From NCBI RefSeq assembly GCF_030269925.1, contig NC_085112.1:12959501-13023500 (forward strand): a stretch of DNA of 64,000 nucleotides. Reading direction: 5' to 3'. The stretch's first letter is position 1, and each line of letters begins with the position of its first letter. The translations under genes were made by a program, and so were the position numbers. The notes beneath the pieces were generated by a model. It saw only the letters and a program-made list of their open reading frames with translations. It did no database searches and was not told the origin of the DNA. Below are positions 1 to 11,464 of the stretch, piece after piece. The DNA is from Bombyx mori. Its lineage: Eukaryota > Arthropoda > Insecta > Lepidoptera > Bombycidae.

Positions 1-720
1 GACGAGGAGGCGGGCGCAGGTGACCTACGAGCAGGTGTTTTGGAGGGCGCGACGGAGGCCGCGGATGAACGCACAGCTGGAACGGTGGCCACGGCGGACG
101 ACGCAGCAGTTTTACTCGCCAGTATAGGCGACGCGGGAACGGCAGGCACGACGGAGGCTGCGGTGCTCGATGCAGAAGCTTTGCACGCAGGTACAGGCGA
201 CGCAGGAGCAGCGAGGTCGGCGGAGTCCACGAGAGGGCTTGCTGTGTGGTCGGCCTTGAAGGCCAGAAACTCGGAAGTGAGCTTTGGGTAGCGAAGCCGG
301 AGAAATTCCGCGAATACAGCGTCCATTATGGATACGTGCCCAGGTGGGGCTGCCCCGGGACTTTGAATACACTCGCCTTGCGGCGAGGCCCCAACTTCTC
401 GGAACTGAGCGGTTCTATTGAACACAGGTGGCGATGCGGCGTGATTACTACAGGACAAAGAAAAAACACAACAAAACAGGGATAACAAAAAGAAACAGAA
501 CAAATAAACACTTCCTGGAAAACGGTTTGTCGGCAGATGTACCACGAACACAGAAATAACAAACGGGAACAAAACAAATAAAAACTTCCAAAAAAAAAAC
601 ACTTGGTCGGCAGATGTACCACGAACACAGGCCGCGCGAACAATAGCCGGGCTAACAAAAGCCGGGCGAACAAAGGCCGGGCGATCGAGTGGTCGATGGG
701 CACGTCCGCACGTGACGGGT
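1..720. other. GC-rich repeat-bearing stretch, no recognised gene
   Basis: The first 370 bases are GC-rich and built from imperfect repeats of Ala/Gly/Asp/Glu-type codons on the plus strand. Open frames exist on both strands (40-291 plus, 112-372 minus), but neither resembles a known family. Between about 508 and 690 a block beginning TCGGCAGATGTACCACGAAC occurs twice. It is followed by three near-copies of a 14-15 base unit around AGCCGGGC. The composition differs sharply from the AT-rich DNA that follows, suggesting the edge of a mobile or satellite-like element that starts outside the window. Function unknown. Confidence 0.35.
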
Positions 721-1515
721 GCCTCTATCGGAATGGCCAAATAGGCCAGTCGACGGTACCTACCTATAGGAAACTAAAAATTAAGTTCAATAATTAATCC
801 TTATCTTTATGTACCTGCAATCCAAGAGAGTGTAAGGGCCCCCGCCACGCCACGCTTTGCTTACTATGCAGTTATAGTAATAAGCAACATGTGTTACGGC
901 CGTTTTCAATAACGTATCTGAGTTTACGGATAGATAGCTATCGCCGAATATCAGCAAGAGCGTATCTATCCTTATTTTGCGTTTCACAATCACGGATAAG
1001 TGCTATCTCTCTTTAACCAACAGTAGATAGCTTCTTCCCTCCGACCTATCCGAGCCTCTTGATACGTTTCGTTCTACTACAAATACGAAACAACATCAGG
1101 ATCAAGACTTATTTTATTTTATTCTAAATTATAACTATAATTTTACCAACATATCGTAGACTATCATAAACACATTTGTTTATAACAAAAAGTAGTAAAA
1201 AAATATGTAGATTTTTTTAAATTGGACGTTTTGCTATTTTTATCCTAGTCGAAATTATGAAACGAAACGTTTTGACAGTCCGTTTGCCAGCAGTGATCAG
1301 TTTCTTTTGTTTGTTTTTCTCTTGTTTACATATTATATTAGATGATGACTTGCCTCCAAAACGCTTTAAAACTTTCGTTTATAATTCTAAGTGTGTTTAT
1401 AGTTAAAGAGCTACAGTGAAATAAAATGAATTCTGTAAGTATCTATAAACTACATTGATAATAATAATTTTACTTTGAAGACTGAGTTCAAGTTTAGAAA
1501 ATATATCTTTTTCAG

Positions 1516-2107
1516 TCAAGAAAGGCAGCACCCATGACAAAAGATGAGACGATGATTCTAGCAGAACTTGTGGCGGCGAAAAAACACATCAATAATAAGG
1601 CAACAAATGCCACAAACAATAAATAGAAGCAGCAGGCTTGGCAAACCCTTGTAAATGATATTAATTCGTCGATTCGTCGTTTCCCATGAACTCCATCGCA
1701 GCTTCGACTAAAATAGGAAAACTTAAAGAACGCTACGGCAACATAAGAAACAACCTTAGTAAGGTTAGTATAATTAGTTGATAGTTTGTCTCTAATAACA
1801 CATTGACAAACATGATTTTTTCTTTAGGTTGCCGTACATAGTATTTGAAATAATTATGCTCTTTGTTACAGGCTGGAGGTGGTAAGGATTGCAGATGACA
1901 TTTTGGATAAAGCATGCACATTGTTGTAGGTCACATGTATTTTTAAAACTTTTACAGCCAAGCGGAAACAAGATGGAAGAAAAGAAATGCAATGCATTAG
2001 CAGAATATCTAATAGCAAAAAAGAGACTTGACTTGGAAAATGAAGAAAAGGAGATTGTTGTAGCAAAACTTAAGTTAGATTTAGATAATGCTAGATTAAA
2101 AAATTAA
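1516..2107 (+). pseudogene. Harbinger SANT/Myb-like DNA-binding protein gene, broken
   Basis: From ATG 1534 the plus strand reads a helical lysine-rich protein. It includes the segment WQTLVNDINSS and, after an in-frame stop, TPSQLRLKIGKLKERYGNIR, typical of the SANT/MADF-like protein that partners Harbinger transposase. Stops at 1624 and near 1686 break it. A GTAAG donor after 1760 and pyrimidine-rich acceptors near 1872 and 1960 suggest introns. The last part (about 1961-2107) is an intact charged coiled-coil tail that ends LKLDLDNARLKN. In the family this protein carries the transposase to the nucleus and binds the element's ends; here it is a remnant. Confidence 0.65.
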
Positions 2108-2276
2108 AAATTACTTAAAAGGATTTCATAAATTAAGTAGGCAATAATAATTTTATGTTAGATAGTTTTTTAAGTATATGTACAAATTCTAATATCTTGC
2201 ATGTACTAACCACTATGTAATTATCATTTTGGAAAATAAAAAATAGTCAAATTATCATTGGAGTTTATTTTATAAA

Positions 2277-3466
2277 TTATTTTTGGAAGCAATTATTTAT
2301 AAGTAGTTGTATTTCAGATGTACGTTCTGGAAAATTGTTACGAACAATTATATTATTTTCCTGTAATGTATCTGCGACTGAAATTTCTGATTCTAATTCT
2401 TCTAAATTCATACTCCTGACGATATTATGCAGCATGGCAGCTTTAATAACAGCTTGCATATTTTCTAGTTTTAATCTACTTTTCAATGATAATACAGGGA
2501 GTCTTCTTTTACAAACACCAATGCATCTGAAAATTATACATTATTCGCTTACTTTATTTTACAATACAGAATAAAAAACTCTTAACTAAAAAAAAGATTA
2601 CCTCTCTATAGTATCTCTTGTTTTAATATGTGATTCATTTTAAATCGTTCCGATTGAGTATGTGGGTTAATTAATCATGTTAAAAGATAGGGTTGTGGGG
2701 ATAGCCTCTATCGGCAAGCAAATAACAATTTCCAAGTCCACCTTGTTATCAATGTTCTCTTGATATGTAGATAATTTATTATAGTAGTGTCATATTAACA
2801 TAATCATAAATTCATATAAACACCTAAATAAGAAATACCTTGTCAATCGGAATGGTTAATTATAGTTGCATCATGAGTAGACCCAGGCCACCAAGCAACA
2901 ACATTTTGAAACATCAATGATGCATTGCACACAAATTGCACATTCAAAATACTCTTTTTCTATTTCTAAATTCCTCTCCTATATTTGAATCTGTAACACA
3001 AATATAAAATGTAAAGGTATCAGTGTGTATATAATAAGAATGAAGGTAAATAACCTACCAGGTTATTGTATTAGTATATGAATGTCATTTAAGGCACCAT
3101 GGGAATCCAGCAGTATTATAAAATTCCTGTTGAGTGTGATTTTGTAACACAACAAAAATTGGGTATAATTGTGCTATTGCTATAAACAAATATAAGTTGT
3201 AATAACGAGTACTTTTATGGTTAAAATTTATCTTACCTTTTTGACGTTACACTCAAATATGGTCTCATTAAATTAGTCAATTCATTCACAACACCTTTGC
3301 TCGGAAATCTATAGTCAAATTCGTAATTATTGATCTTAGCCATGTAATTCAGACGATCTTTATTTTCCTAACCATATGATATCGGCCTCACTATCACTAT
3401 CTGCATCACAATCCATTATCATTTGAAATAATTCCATATCACTATCATCACTTCTACAATATGCCA
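2277..3466 (-). pseudogene. HARBI1-like transposase, decayed
   Basis: Reading leftwards from ATG at 3466 the frame starts MAYCRSDDSDMELFQMIMD, an acidic N-terminus. A little further on is a segment ending NLMRPYLSVTSKR, like the N-terminal region of HARBI1 transposases. The other end (2277-2486) holds SRLKLENMQAVIKAAMLHNI, the characteristic C-terminal helix of this family. The middle, which should carry the DDE catalytic residues, does not hold a continuous frame, so the gene is a pseudogene. It lies convergent to the SANT-like gene inside the same inverted repeats. Confidence 0.7.
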
Positions 3467-3800
3467 TTATAAAGAGAAACATTTATTAAATTATAGCGAT
3501 TTACTTTCGAAAGATAAATGTAACCGGCCGATTTTGACAGATAAGTGAATGCCCTTCCTAGAGATAGCGTCGCCCACCGGAGAGTTACTTAAAACTAATA
3601 TTGAAACGGAAGTAAGCACGATTTGTATGAGCGTTCTATCTTTAGTAGGCTATCCGTCCTCCCGACGATGTATAGATAAATCCGATAGGAACTGCTGTCT
3701 GTCGATAGGTTATTGGAACGTAAGTAAGGACAAAAGAATAGATTTGTCTATCTTTAGTAACCGAAACTAAGGATAGATAGGTTATTGAAAACGGCCGTTA

Positions 3801-4700
3801 GTCAATCAGTGGTTAACGGTAGCGATCCACCGCGGTCGCTGACGCGAATAAACATATTGTAATTATGTAGTGTTGTATTGACCGGTCCGATGAGGTTTCT
3901 GGGGGACACACAACGCACAAGAAACCATCAACACTAAAAACCTCACAAGAGCTTTATTCTAAGCAAAATCAAAATACACTTCTATCTAACAGTACAATAA
4001 TAAATTCTAGAACAATAAATAACCCTTAGTCGTCCCGAACAAGTATTTATTGATGCTTACAGTGGACATCAAAGCCGTTATTTTGTATAAGAACTCCAGT
4101 AAAATGTGAAGTGGGGACCGATAAATCTATGTTTATTTCCTTTGAGAAAATAATGACGCTGTAGCATTTAGGAAATTTAAATAGAAGACTGACCATTCTA
4201 ACCAAATTATGACAAATTACTTGAATTTGCTAGTTCCAATTTGGCTTAGTCTAGTGGTGATTCGTAAACCGAATTCGGAAGCCAAGCCAATCTCCAAAAT
4301 GTGTGCAAAATCGTACTGAGAATGAAACGTTCGAATATCAACTACCGATGTTTTTTTAACTAAAACCGAAACTGGGTCATAGTCGGGAAATCCAATTTGT
4401 TCGCGCTGTACCAACTCAGATACGTAATGCCTAGATTCAAAAACTCGTTTAGAATTGTTGTTGTTGAAATGGAACACGTCCAATTTTCGCGAATTAATTT
4501 CGATCAATCCTAAATGGACGGGTCATTAATTTAAGTAGTTGTTATTGTTACAACTTAGCTTAAGAGTCCCGATTCAGATGGATTACATGCTTCAAACAGA
4601 CGAAATACTAATCAACAAAAACATAGCACTTAAAACTATGAAGCCATTACTTGCGATTTTCAGCAAAAATCTAATGCAATGTAATTATCTAATGGCTTTT
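3801..4700. other. Intergenic stretch, no supported gene
   Basis: A 96-codon open frame on minus (4217-4507) contains an Asn-rich run and resembles nothing I recognise. No splice sites or codon pattern argue for it being real. No repeats with clear ends are visible here. Confidence 0.3.
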
Positions 4701-4910
4701 TATTGTGTTGTAAGGAGAATGAGCCCGCCCGGTTTAAAATCACCACGACGTGAATGCTGCAACAAATCTTGCGACATGAGGTGGTAATCTAAGTTAGCTT
4801 GTTTAATGGCTATTCCAGCCATAAACAAACCGAAATACACAACCGCTTCGCGCCAGAAATAGGTTGAAAAGCAACACCTACTCGGGCGGGCTTACAATAC
4901 GCAATACATA
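4700..4910 (-). repeat. Old diverged Bm1-related SINE
   Basis: A degraded minus-strand match to Bm1: the order of the blocks AGCCCGCCCGG, GCTTCGCGCCAGAAATAGG and CACCTACTCGGGCGGGCTTAC follows the consensus, but many positions differ. Confidence 0.45.
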
Positions 4911-5419
4911 CACAAGTTTACATGGTTTTACTAAAATAAAGGAATCAAAAACATCTCAACCCAAAAACCTATCGACCGACTCCGATTCCCTCCTGCGTTA
5001 TATGTCCCGGAAACACTTACGGAACATGAGCAGTTACGTTCAGACGCCGAACACCAAATACCTCTCACAAATATATCGACTCAATCCGAGAATCGTGGCC
5101 CGGTGCGATAGTGAGGAAGACCTGTGAGATTAACGAGGAAATCAATGTTTAATTATTGATCTGAAGATTATTGGAGAGCTTGGAAGTAGATTCGTAAAGG
5201 CTTTCCTCTTAATGAAATATCAGCTCTACATAATCAATAAATATCTCTACGTCTTGAGTTTTGAAAAATGTGCAGGTTTCGGCAGCTCAATGGGGCCTCT
5301 TTGCGTGAATTGGGAATTTTCACTTTGCCTATTACGATTACGATACGATTTTAGTATTTAATGAGCTGAATATAACTCTGAAAAATTGAAACAAAAAAAA
5401 ATCAAAACAGATAATTAAT

Positions 5420-5853
5420 CTATATAATATAATATCTATATAATATGTGAAGCAAAAACTTTGTATCCCTTTTTACGAAAATTGCGCGGACGAACGAGTA
5501 TGAAATTTTCCACACTTAGAGAAAATATAGAGAAGTGCACAATGCTAATATTTTTTTTAAATAATGCATAAAAGATACATTAAGTCAATAAAGAAAACAT
5601 TACACACACTACATACCATGTATTTGACGCACACACGCATACATACTATTTATTGTCAAACTTTTAATCTTGACGTCTGTTGTCAAATTGAGAATAGATT
5701 AAATATTGTTTGTCTTTGTTATTATTTTTTATAGTGTAGTCTTGGCGAAATTCGAGATTATAGAAGTATAAAATACAATCATAATAGTGTACAAACTTAC
5801 AATTACAATTAAGTAATTATAATCGAATTTCGACTACTGCGGGACCTCTAGTC
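5420..5853 (+). mobile_element. Helitron-like non-autonomous element, copy 1
   Basis: This block starts TCTATATAATATAATATC, continues GTGAAGCAAAAACTTTGTAT and ends GCGGGACCTCTAGT. It has no inverted repeats. A start of TC and an end of CTAGT fit Lepidopteran Helitrons, but no clear 3' hairpin was verified, so the class is inferred. A second copy lies at about 7332-7720, giving direct evidence that it is an interspersed repeat. It has no coding capacity. Confidence 0.55.
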
Positions 5854-6074
5854 TAATTAACAATGTAAATTCAAGGTTCGATAAAACTGATTCCTGCTAC
5901 TTTTGAACAAAATGCTCAATTATCGAAAATTCTACGATACTCCAAACAATATTACAAAGAAGTAAAGAACCATAATATAATGCAAACATTTTTGATATTT
6001 ATATACCACCCTAATTAAATTAAATTAGGATCGCCAATTAGCATAGAATTAGTCGCTGTCTGCCCTTCCAAACT

Positions 6075-6240
6075 CTACTTAATAAAGCAGCTACTCTTGA
6101 CTTGTTAGGTCTCCTTTGGAAGCGCTCGGGTAGCTGTTAGCAAATCCCAACCCTCCTGGCTGAACCCTTGTCCGCCCACCTACCCTGGTAAAACTGGAAA
6201 GGCCTCCGAGCTATCAGTAATCTCTCAAACATAAAAAAAA
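6075..6240 (+). repeat. LINE/SINE tail repeat (family B), truncated
   Basis: The sequence runs from CTTGTTAGGTCTCCTTTGG through CTGGTAAAACTGGAAAGGCC to an A-run at about 6232. It is a 5'-truncated copy of the family seen in full at 31740 and 60710. Confidence 0.6.
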
Positions 6241-6440
6241 AAACTCTACTAAAACTTAGTTTTAAGAGAGCAGTCCTGGTTTTGTTTTAGTTTCGTTTTC
6301 CAGGGTAATAAATCGCTTCTATGAATTGATACTTTACTTAAAAATTTCATATAAACTTACAGAAAAAATTTCTAGGTAAAAAGTTCAAAACCTGCCACTA
6401 TTATTTCAATAAAAGATGGGTCGTAACTAAAATTAATATT

Positions 6441-6718
6441 TTAAGCCTTCGTCAAACAGAACGCGTAGTTAGCGCCGCGTACTTAACGTCGCGCTCTTCA
6501 AATTGACTAGATGCAACGACTCCTTGACGCAACGAATTCGCCAAATCATAGTGCCTTTCGATAGCAGTGTGAAAATTTTAAAGTATTAAGAAATCGAGTG
6601 ATTCAGATGTGGCATTGTATAAGCATGGGTATTTTCTAACTATTTATATCATTTTTTCGGGCATTATCTAGTATTTAATACGCGCGCTAAGTACGCGTTC
6701 TATTTGACGAAGGCTTTA
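6441..6718. mobile_element. Harbinger-type MITE
   Basis: Inverted ends AGCCTTCGTCAAA (6444-6456) and TTTGACGAAGGCT (6703-6715) extend imperfectly through GAACGCGTA-rich DNA for about 40 bases. They are flanked by TTA on both sides (6441-6443, 6716-6718). The 272-base body has no open frame. The 3-base TTA duplication suggests mobilisation by a PIF/Harbinger transposase. Its ends do not match those of the element at 897-3797, so a different helper is implied. Confidence 0.7.
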
Positions 6719-7331
6719 GTCTGCAGTCATAGATAGGGTCATTTTTTTCACAGTTTCATTTAATACAGTGTTTCAACTTTAATATTTGAGCCGAATCGGG
6801 TGGAAACTAAGTGTTTGGAATTTATCGCCTTAAAAATCCAGAAATCGAACGTTTGATTATACATCGGTTGATTAGCCATCCTTCGTACTATTGTAAGTCG
6901 AAGACAATGGGCAATCGGAACGGACGCACGCGTGTACCTTGGAGAATACAGATTGTTACGAGCTTACCCAGTATTCGATCGAATACTGGCAATACTACAT
7001 ATTTTAATGTAGTAATAATAGCCTATTTAATTGGCTTAAAATCGCATACTCAAGTGAAAGATTTTGTAATCTTAAATAAGTCAAAATCCTTACACCATAA
7101 AGTGTTACGAATATTGTATAAGATATTTTTGTAAGTGATAATTTAAAAATCATAAGTACTTCGTTTGAAGCTATGTACATAAAATCGACATTTTACGAAT
7201 TCAGTTACCGTGTACGTAAACCTTTAGACGTCGTGGTCGTGTTGAATCTCAAATCCACACATCATAAAATAGTTATAAAACCTATTTCTGTGGGCACTCG
7301 TCTTGTACATAAAATTTAGTAGTGAGATTAA
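6719..7331. other. Intergenic; palindrome and unsupported open frame
   Basis: A 107-codon frame (6811-7134, plus) has no recognisable family. At 6968-6989 lies a perfect 22-base palindrome with half-site CCAGTATTCGA. It is followed at 6993-7012 by a hairpin with arms ACTACAT/ATGTAGT. The function is not known; these could be the remains of a fold-back element. Confidence 0.35.
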
Positions 7332-7720
7332 TACGTGAAGCAAAAACTTTGTATCCCTTTTTACGAAAATTGCGAGGACGGAAGAGTATGAAATTTTCCA
7401 CACTTATAGAGAATATACAGAAGAAATGCACAATGCTAATATTTTTTTAAAATAATGCATAAAAGATACATTAAATCAATAAAGAAAACATTACACACAC
7501 TACGTACCGTGTATTTGACGCACACACGGATGCATACTATTTATTGTCAAACTTTTGTTCTTTACGTCTGTTGTTAAATTGAGAATAGATTAAATATTGT
7601 TTGTCTTTATTAATATTTTTTTATAGTGTAGTTTTCGCGAAATTTGTGATTATAGAAGTATAAAATAATAGTGTACAAACTTACAATTCCAATTAACTAT
7701 AATCGAATTTAGTAGTATAG
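7332..7720 (+). mobile_element. Helitron-like non-autonomous element, copy 2
   Basis: This is a close copy of 5440-5840, from GTGAAGCAAAAACTTTGTAT to a stretch ending TATAATCGAATT. It lacks the terminal GCGGGACCTCTAGT. It is bracketed by related words (AATTTAGTAGTGAGAT at left, AATTTAGTAG...AGTGAGAT at right). Confidence 0.5.
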
Positions 7721-8640
7721 TGAGATATTCAAGACCGTTGTAACGTAATTGTCATCGCACGACTTCTCAAAGGACTCTGGCGAGAAAGAAAATATTTTCG
7801 AAAAAGTAACTTTTCAAATAAAATAAGGTCTGTACATAATTCCAACAAAAACACAAGAATTTATTAAAGTCTATAGCTACAAGTGTTTTCTCTGAAGCAA
7901 AGCTTGCTTTTGGTCGAACTAACAATAATATGAAGACGATTTATTAAACACAGAGCTCATTTTGCTCCATTTTTTTCTCTAAGCTTCTTTAAATATAATT
8001 CAAATTTAAGTGAATTTGATTTTTAAAAAAAGTTATCTGTTGCTTTTGTTTGCAACATTTCTGTAATTGTTCATTAAAATACCTTGTTGATTCGAAATTA
8101 TGTGATCATTTAGCCATCGGATTACTGGTGGTAGGTACGTAGGTTAGGTTGTGAGTCGGCTGGATCAAAATTAGCTCTGCCTAATTTTGTTTCTGGTTTG
8201 ATGTTAATAATTCGCTGTCATTTCTTAATTGTATAAGTTTACTTGTCAGTTACGTGCTTATTATGAAAAACATGTCCCAAGATTTTGAACTATCCCATTT
8301 TAAAACATATATCTTTCGCACACAAATCGGAAAAAGCTTGTCACATTTCTTGTTCGTAAAATGAAGTATACGATGCTATTAGCTAATAAATTGATCTTTG
8401 ATTTCGGAACATCAGAGCGTTCTTTTACTTCGTAAATTCGGTGGCAGTAAATTCGGTATCTTTATGGCGTTTTGGTAGCTACTACGGTCATTATCGACGT
8501 ACGATGTTTTATTACGGCTCAGTTTCTTTTGGATAAAATACTCATGTAGTTATATATCTGATCGTAACTTCGACACTCAATAAATTATTTCTATTAATAA
8601 ATATTTTATCACTCATATTATGAGACATTACTGGTGAGTA
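7721..8640. other. AT-rich intergenic DNA
   Basis: I see no gene, terminal repeats or RNA gene in this stretch. Confidence 0.4.
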
Positions 8641-8722
8641 GTATTATAAATCCGCTCGGATGGGTAACACCACCCTGCATATTTCAGTCACGAAGCAGGA
8701 TTCTTGTTTAATTATGGCGGTA
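8640..8722 (+). repeat. Bm1 SINE fragment
   Basis: Diverged match to the middle of Bm1 (GGGTAACACCACCCTGCATATTTC). Confidence 0.4.
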
Positions 8723-8764
8723 GGTATCGTTCCCTCACTGCTGAGGATCGCGACCACATGTAAC

Positions 8765-8985
8765 GTTCCTCCACTGTGTTCAATCATGGGTGGCATGGAC
8801 CGCGTGGTACAGACTACCACCAAGTGCTTCTCTTACTAGATCTGACCATTTGGCTGGTATTCTGCCCACGGCGCTCTTGCCCTCTATGCGACCCGTAATT
8901 ATGAGCTTCTCTAATTCATATCTGGTAGACCGCATGATGTGTCCGAAGAAGCTCATAACACTTTCCCGGCATGGTGGCACAGCTG
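8765..8985 (-). mobile_element. Non-LTR retrotransposon fragment (reverse transcriptase tail)
   Basis: The minus-strand frame at 8780-8980 reads FFGHIMRSTRYELEKLIITG followed by RIEGKSAVGRIP and AKWSDLVREAL. This is the conserved C-terminal tail of many insect LINE reverse-transcriptase proteins (family form FFGHI.R...LEKL...G..EGKR..GR...RW.D). Only this tail is left. Confidence 0.65.
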
Positions 8986-9297
8986 CTTATTAATACGATC
9001 AAAATTTCAACCATTTGCCTCAGGGTGAGTGGTAGATTTCTCGGTTTGATAATAAATAAGGTCGACTAATCAATTAATACCAGATAAGCTGTGACTTTGT
9101 TAACGTATCCAGATTGATAATAAACAAAGAGATATAACAGAAACTTTGAGGTCAAGTAAGTACTTTAGGTTTGGTCCGCTTCTCTAAGTCAAAGATAATA
9201 TGTTATATATACTAGGCACGTTATGGAACGTATACGTCATCGCTCGTACTGCCTAATACCAATTTTATGTGACGCAACAACAGCAGGTGCACCGAAA

Positions 9298-9527
9298 TTT
9301 TTGTGAGTCCGCGCGGGTAGGTACCACCACCCTGCCTATTTCTGCCGTGAAGCAGTAATGCGTTTCGGTTTGAAGGACGAGGCAGCCGTTGTACTGTTAA
9401 AAGTGAGACCTCATGTCTCAAGGTGGGTGGCGGCATTTGCGTTGTAGATGTTGTAGATGTATGGGCTCCAGGTGGGCCATGGGCTCGTCCATCGATGTAA
9501 GCATTAAATTTTTTTTTTTTTTAAACC
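9298..9527 (+). repeat. Bm1 SINE, 5'-truncated
   Basis: It runs from TGTGAGTCCGCGCGGGTAGG to an oligo-A/T end near 9525 and has an internal duplication of TTGTAGATG. Confidence 0.75.
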
Positions 9528-9837
9528 AAAGAACGGAACACAGTTGTACTATCTCTATACCTATGACTTCTAAATAAAGTTCTAGTAGCTACAAAGTCCA
9601 GAACCACATCTAGATAGAACATCAACGACCTATTTGAAAAAAAACCAGTAAAGAGGTCAAGAAAAAATAATTAAAGTAACAGAAGAAAAGAGACCAAAAA
9701 AAACATTAATTAATATAAAGGTTTGTATAAAACTATTCAGGCATTAATATAAGTGGTACATAAACAAGCAACAAAAGCGACCCTAGATGAAGGGTATTTA
9801 AATTTATCAAGTTCACATTTATTTTTAATTTTTTTTA

Positions 9838-10072
9838 TTGCTTAAATGGGTGGACGAGCTCACAGCCCGCCCGGTGTTATGTGGTTACTGGAGCCCATAG
9901 ACATCTACAACGTAAATGCGCCACCTACCTTGAGATATAAGTTCTAAGGTCTCAAGTTTAGTTACAGCGGCTGCCCCACCCCTCAAACCGAAACGCATTA
10001 CTTCTTCACGGCAGAAATAGGTAGAGTTGTGGTACCTACCCGTGCGGACTCACAAGAGATCCAACCCCAAGT
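9838..10072 (-). repeat. Bm1 SINE, 5'-truncated
   Basis: The minus-strand copy starts after TTTTTTATTGCTTAAATGGG and ends near CACAAGAGATCC. Confidence 0.75.
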
Positions 10073-10074
10073 AT

Positions 10075-10840
10075 TATTATTTTTTACATTAATTTAATTG
10101 CACGGAACAAAGAGAATTACGTAGAGTATTCTTTAGTGTACTTTTTTTTATAGTTTAGCATTAGAAATGGTCAAATCAATTCTGACAGCACTTTAAGAAA
10201 GGCAGTAAATAAACAGATTATCTTTTCAACCAAACTGTCCATTAAAATGAAACTTTACAGAGAGAGAGCGGTTTGAACGAGAACGCGGGGAAAGCAATCC
10301 TGTCGTCCACAATTTTTTCTGAACACTATTTTTGTACTCACACTACTAAAACCGGTTCGAAACATACTTCCAACATAGCAAAGTCGTGATGAATGAAATA
10401 AATTTTCAATTTTATTAATTCAGTGGGCGGACTTCGCTGCATCTCGGCCGGTATCAGAATTTACATTACGACCATAAAAATGTTTTATAACAAAAACAAA
10501 CAACGATGACTTTCGATCATAATATAATTTTTGACGTTTTAATTGGATAAAATCTTATATCTAAGCTTAAACTCGAGAGCTTTAAGTCGTTTTCAAAGTC
10601 AACTGTGACCGATGCTATTGAAATAGCTTGAAAACATACAGTACTTAACCGATACCTATTGAAATTGAACACTAATAAAAAATAAAAAATTAACTTTATT
10701 TCAACAAAGCTAGCCCAAACAGAATAATTTAAAAAAAGACAGTGATGAATGAAACATTTGTCACAACAGAAATACTTTAATTTTCCTGTAGTTTTCCAAA
10801 AAGTATTTTCTATTCTAGTCTTTTTTTTCCTACCATGCTG
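10075..10840. other. Intergenic, nothing recognised
   Basis: AT-rich DNA with no supported gene or repeat. Confidence 0.4.
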
Positions 10841-11345
10841 ATAACCTTGAGAGGCTACTTCAGCTTCGCCCTAACCTTTAGGTGAGCTCAGGGGGCTCAA
10901 ATCGGAGTGTTGCTAACACTGGCTTTAGCAAGAACAGTACTTCGCAGAATCTACCACCGGATCGGAAACGCGACCCACTGAGAAGATCCGGCGAAAAACT
11001 CAGTGGGCTGTGTCTATGGGTTAATTCGCTCGTCGAGCCCTTCGTCGCAAGCGACGGGTTCGACGAGGACGGTGACCGGTGCTTGTGGTACCTAAAAGCA
11101 TCGTTAATGGATCGGGGGGATCCGCAATGACGTGTTTTGGGCGACGTCGACTATTTACCATTCGGTCTACAGGATCGGGTATGATCTATTCTATCAGCCC
11201 ACAGACGTCCACTGCTGGACATAAGCTTCGCCACAATGATCGGTCCTACGCTGCCGGCATCCAGCAGATCCCCTGAACCTCAATAGGTGGTCAATCTATC
11301 TTGTGGGAGACCTACCCACGCTACGCCTTACGGTACACGGTCGTT
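10841..11345 (-). repeat. LINE/SINE tail repeat (family A), long copy
   Basis: The minus-strand relative of 40375-40660 and 30480-30668 shares CTACCACCGGATCGGAAACG and ACTGAGAAGATCCGGCGA. Further right it continues with CAGACGTCCACTGCTGGACA, a motif found at the 3' ends of Lepidopteran LINEs. The open frames across it (10882-11130, 11079-11276) are accidental. Confidence 0.55.
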
Positions 11346-11464
11346 ACTCAAGAATTTATTTATTTATTTTTTCTCTCTTAGATAACTATACGCAATCTCG
11401 GAACAATTATCACTTCTCCAATGTTTTGTTTTCACTACGCAAACGTAAATCAATTATAATGAGA

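Larger units (their letters stand above)
894..3800. mobile_element. PIF/Harbinger-type DNA transposon, complete ends, decayed genes
   Basis: The two ends are perfect inverted copies of CGGCCGTTTTCAATAAC (897-913 and 3781-3797), flanked by the trinucleotide TTA on each side (894-896, 3798-3800). A TTA/TWA target duplication is the hallmark of PIF/Harbinger elements. Subterminal DNA on both sides is rich in short AGATAG/CTATC motifs, possible transposase binding repeats. Inside are two convergent genes, as in animal Harbingers: a SANT/Myb-like DNA-binding gene on plus and a HARBI1-like transposase on minus. Both carry stops, so the copy is probably inactive. The length is 2.9 kb between the duplications. 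Confidence 0.8.
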
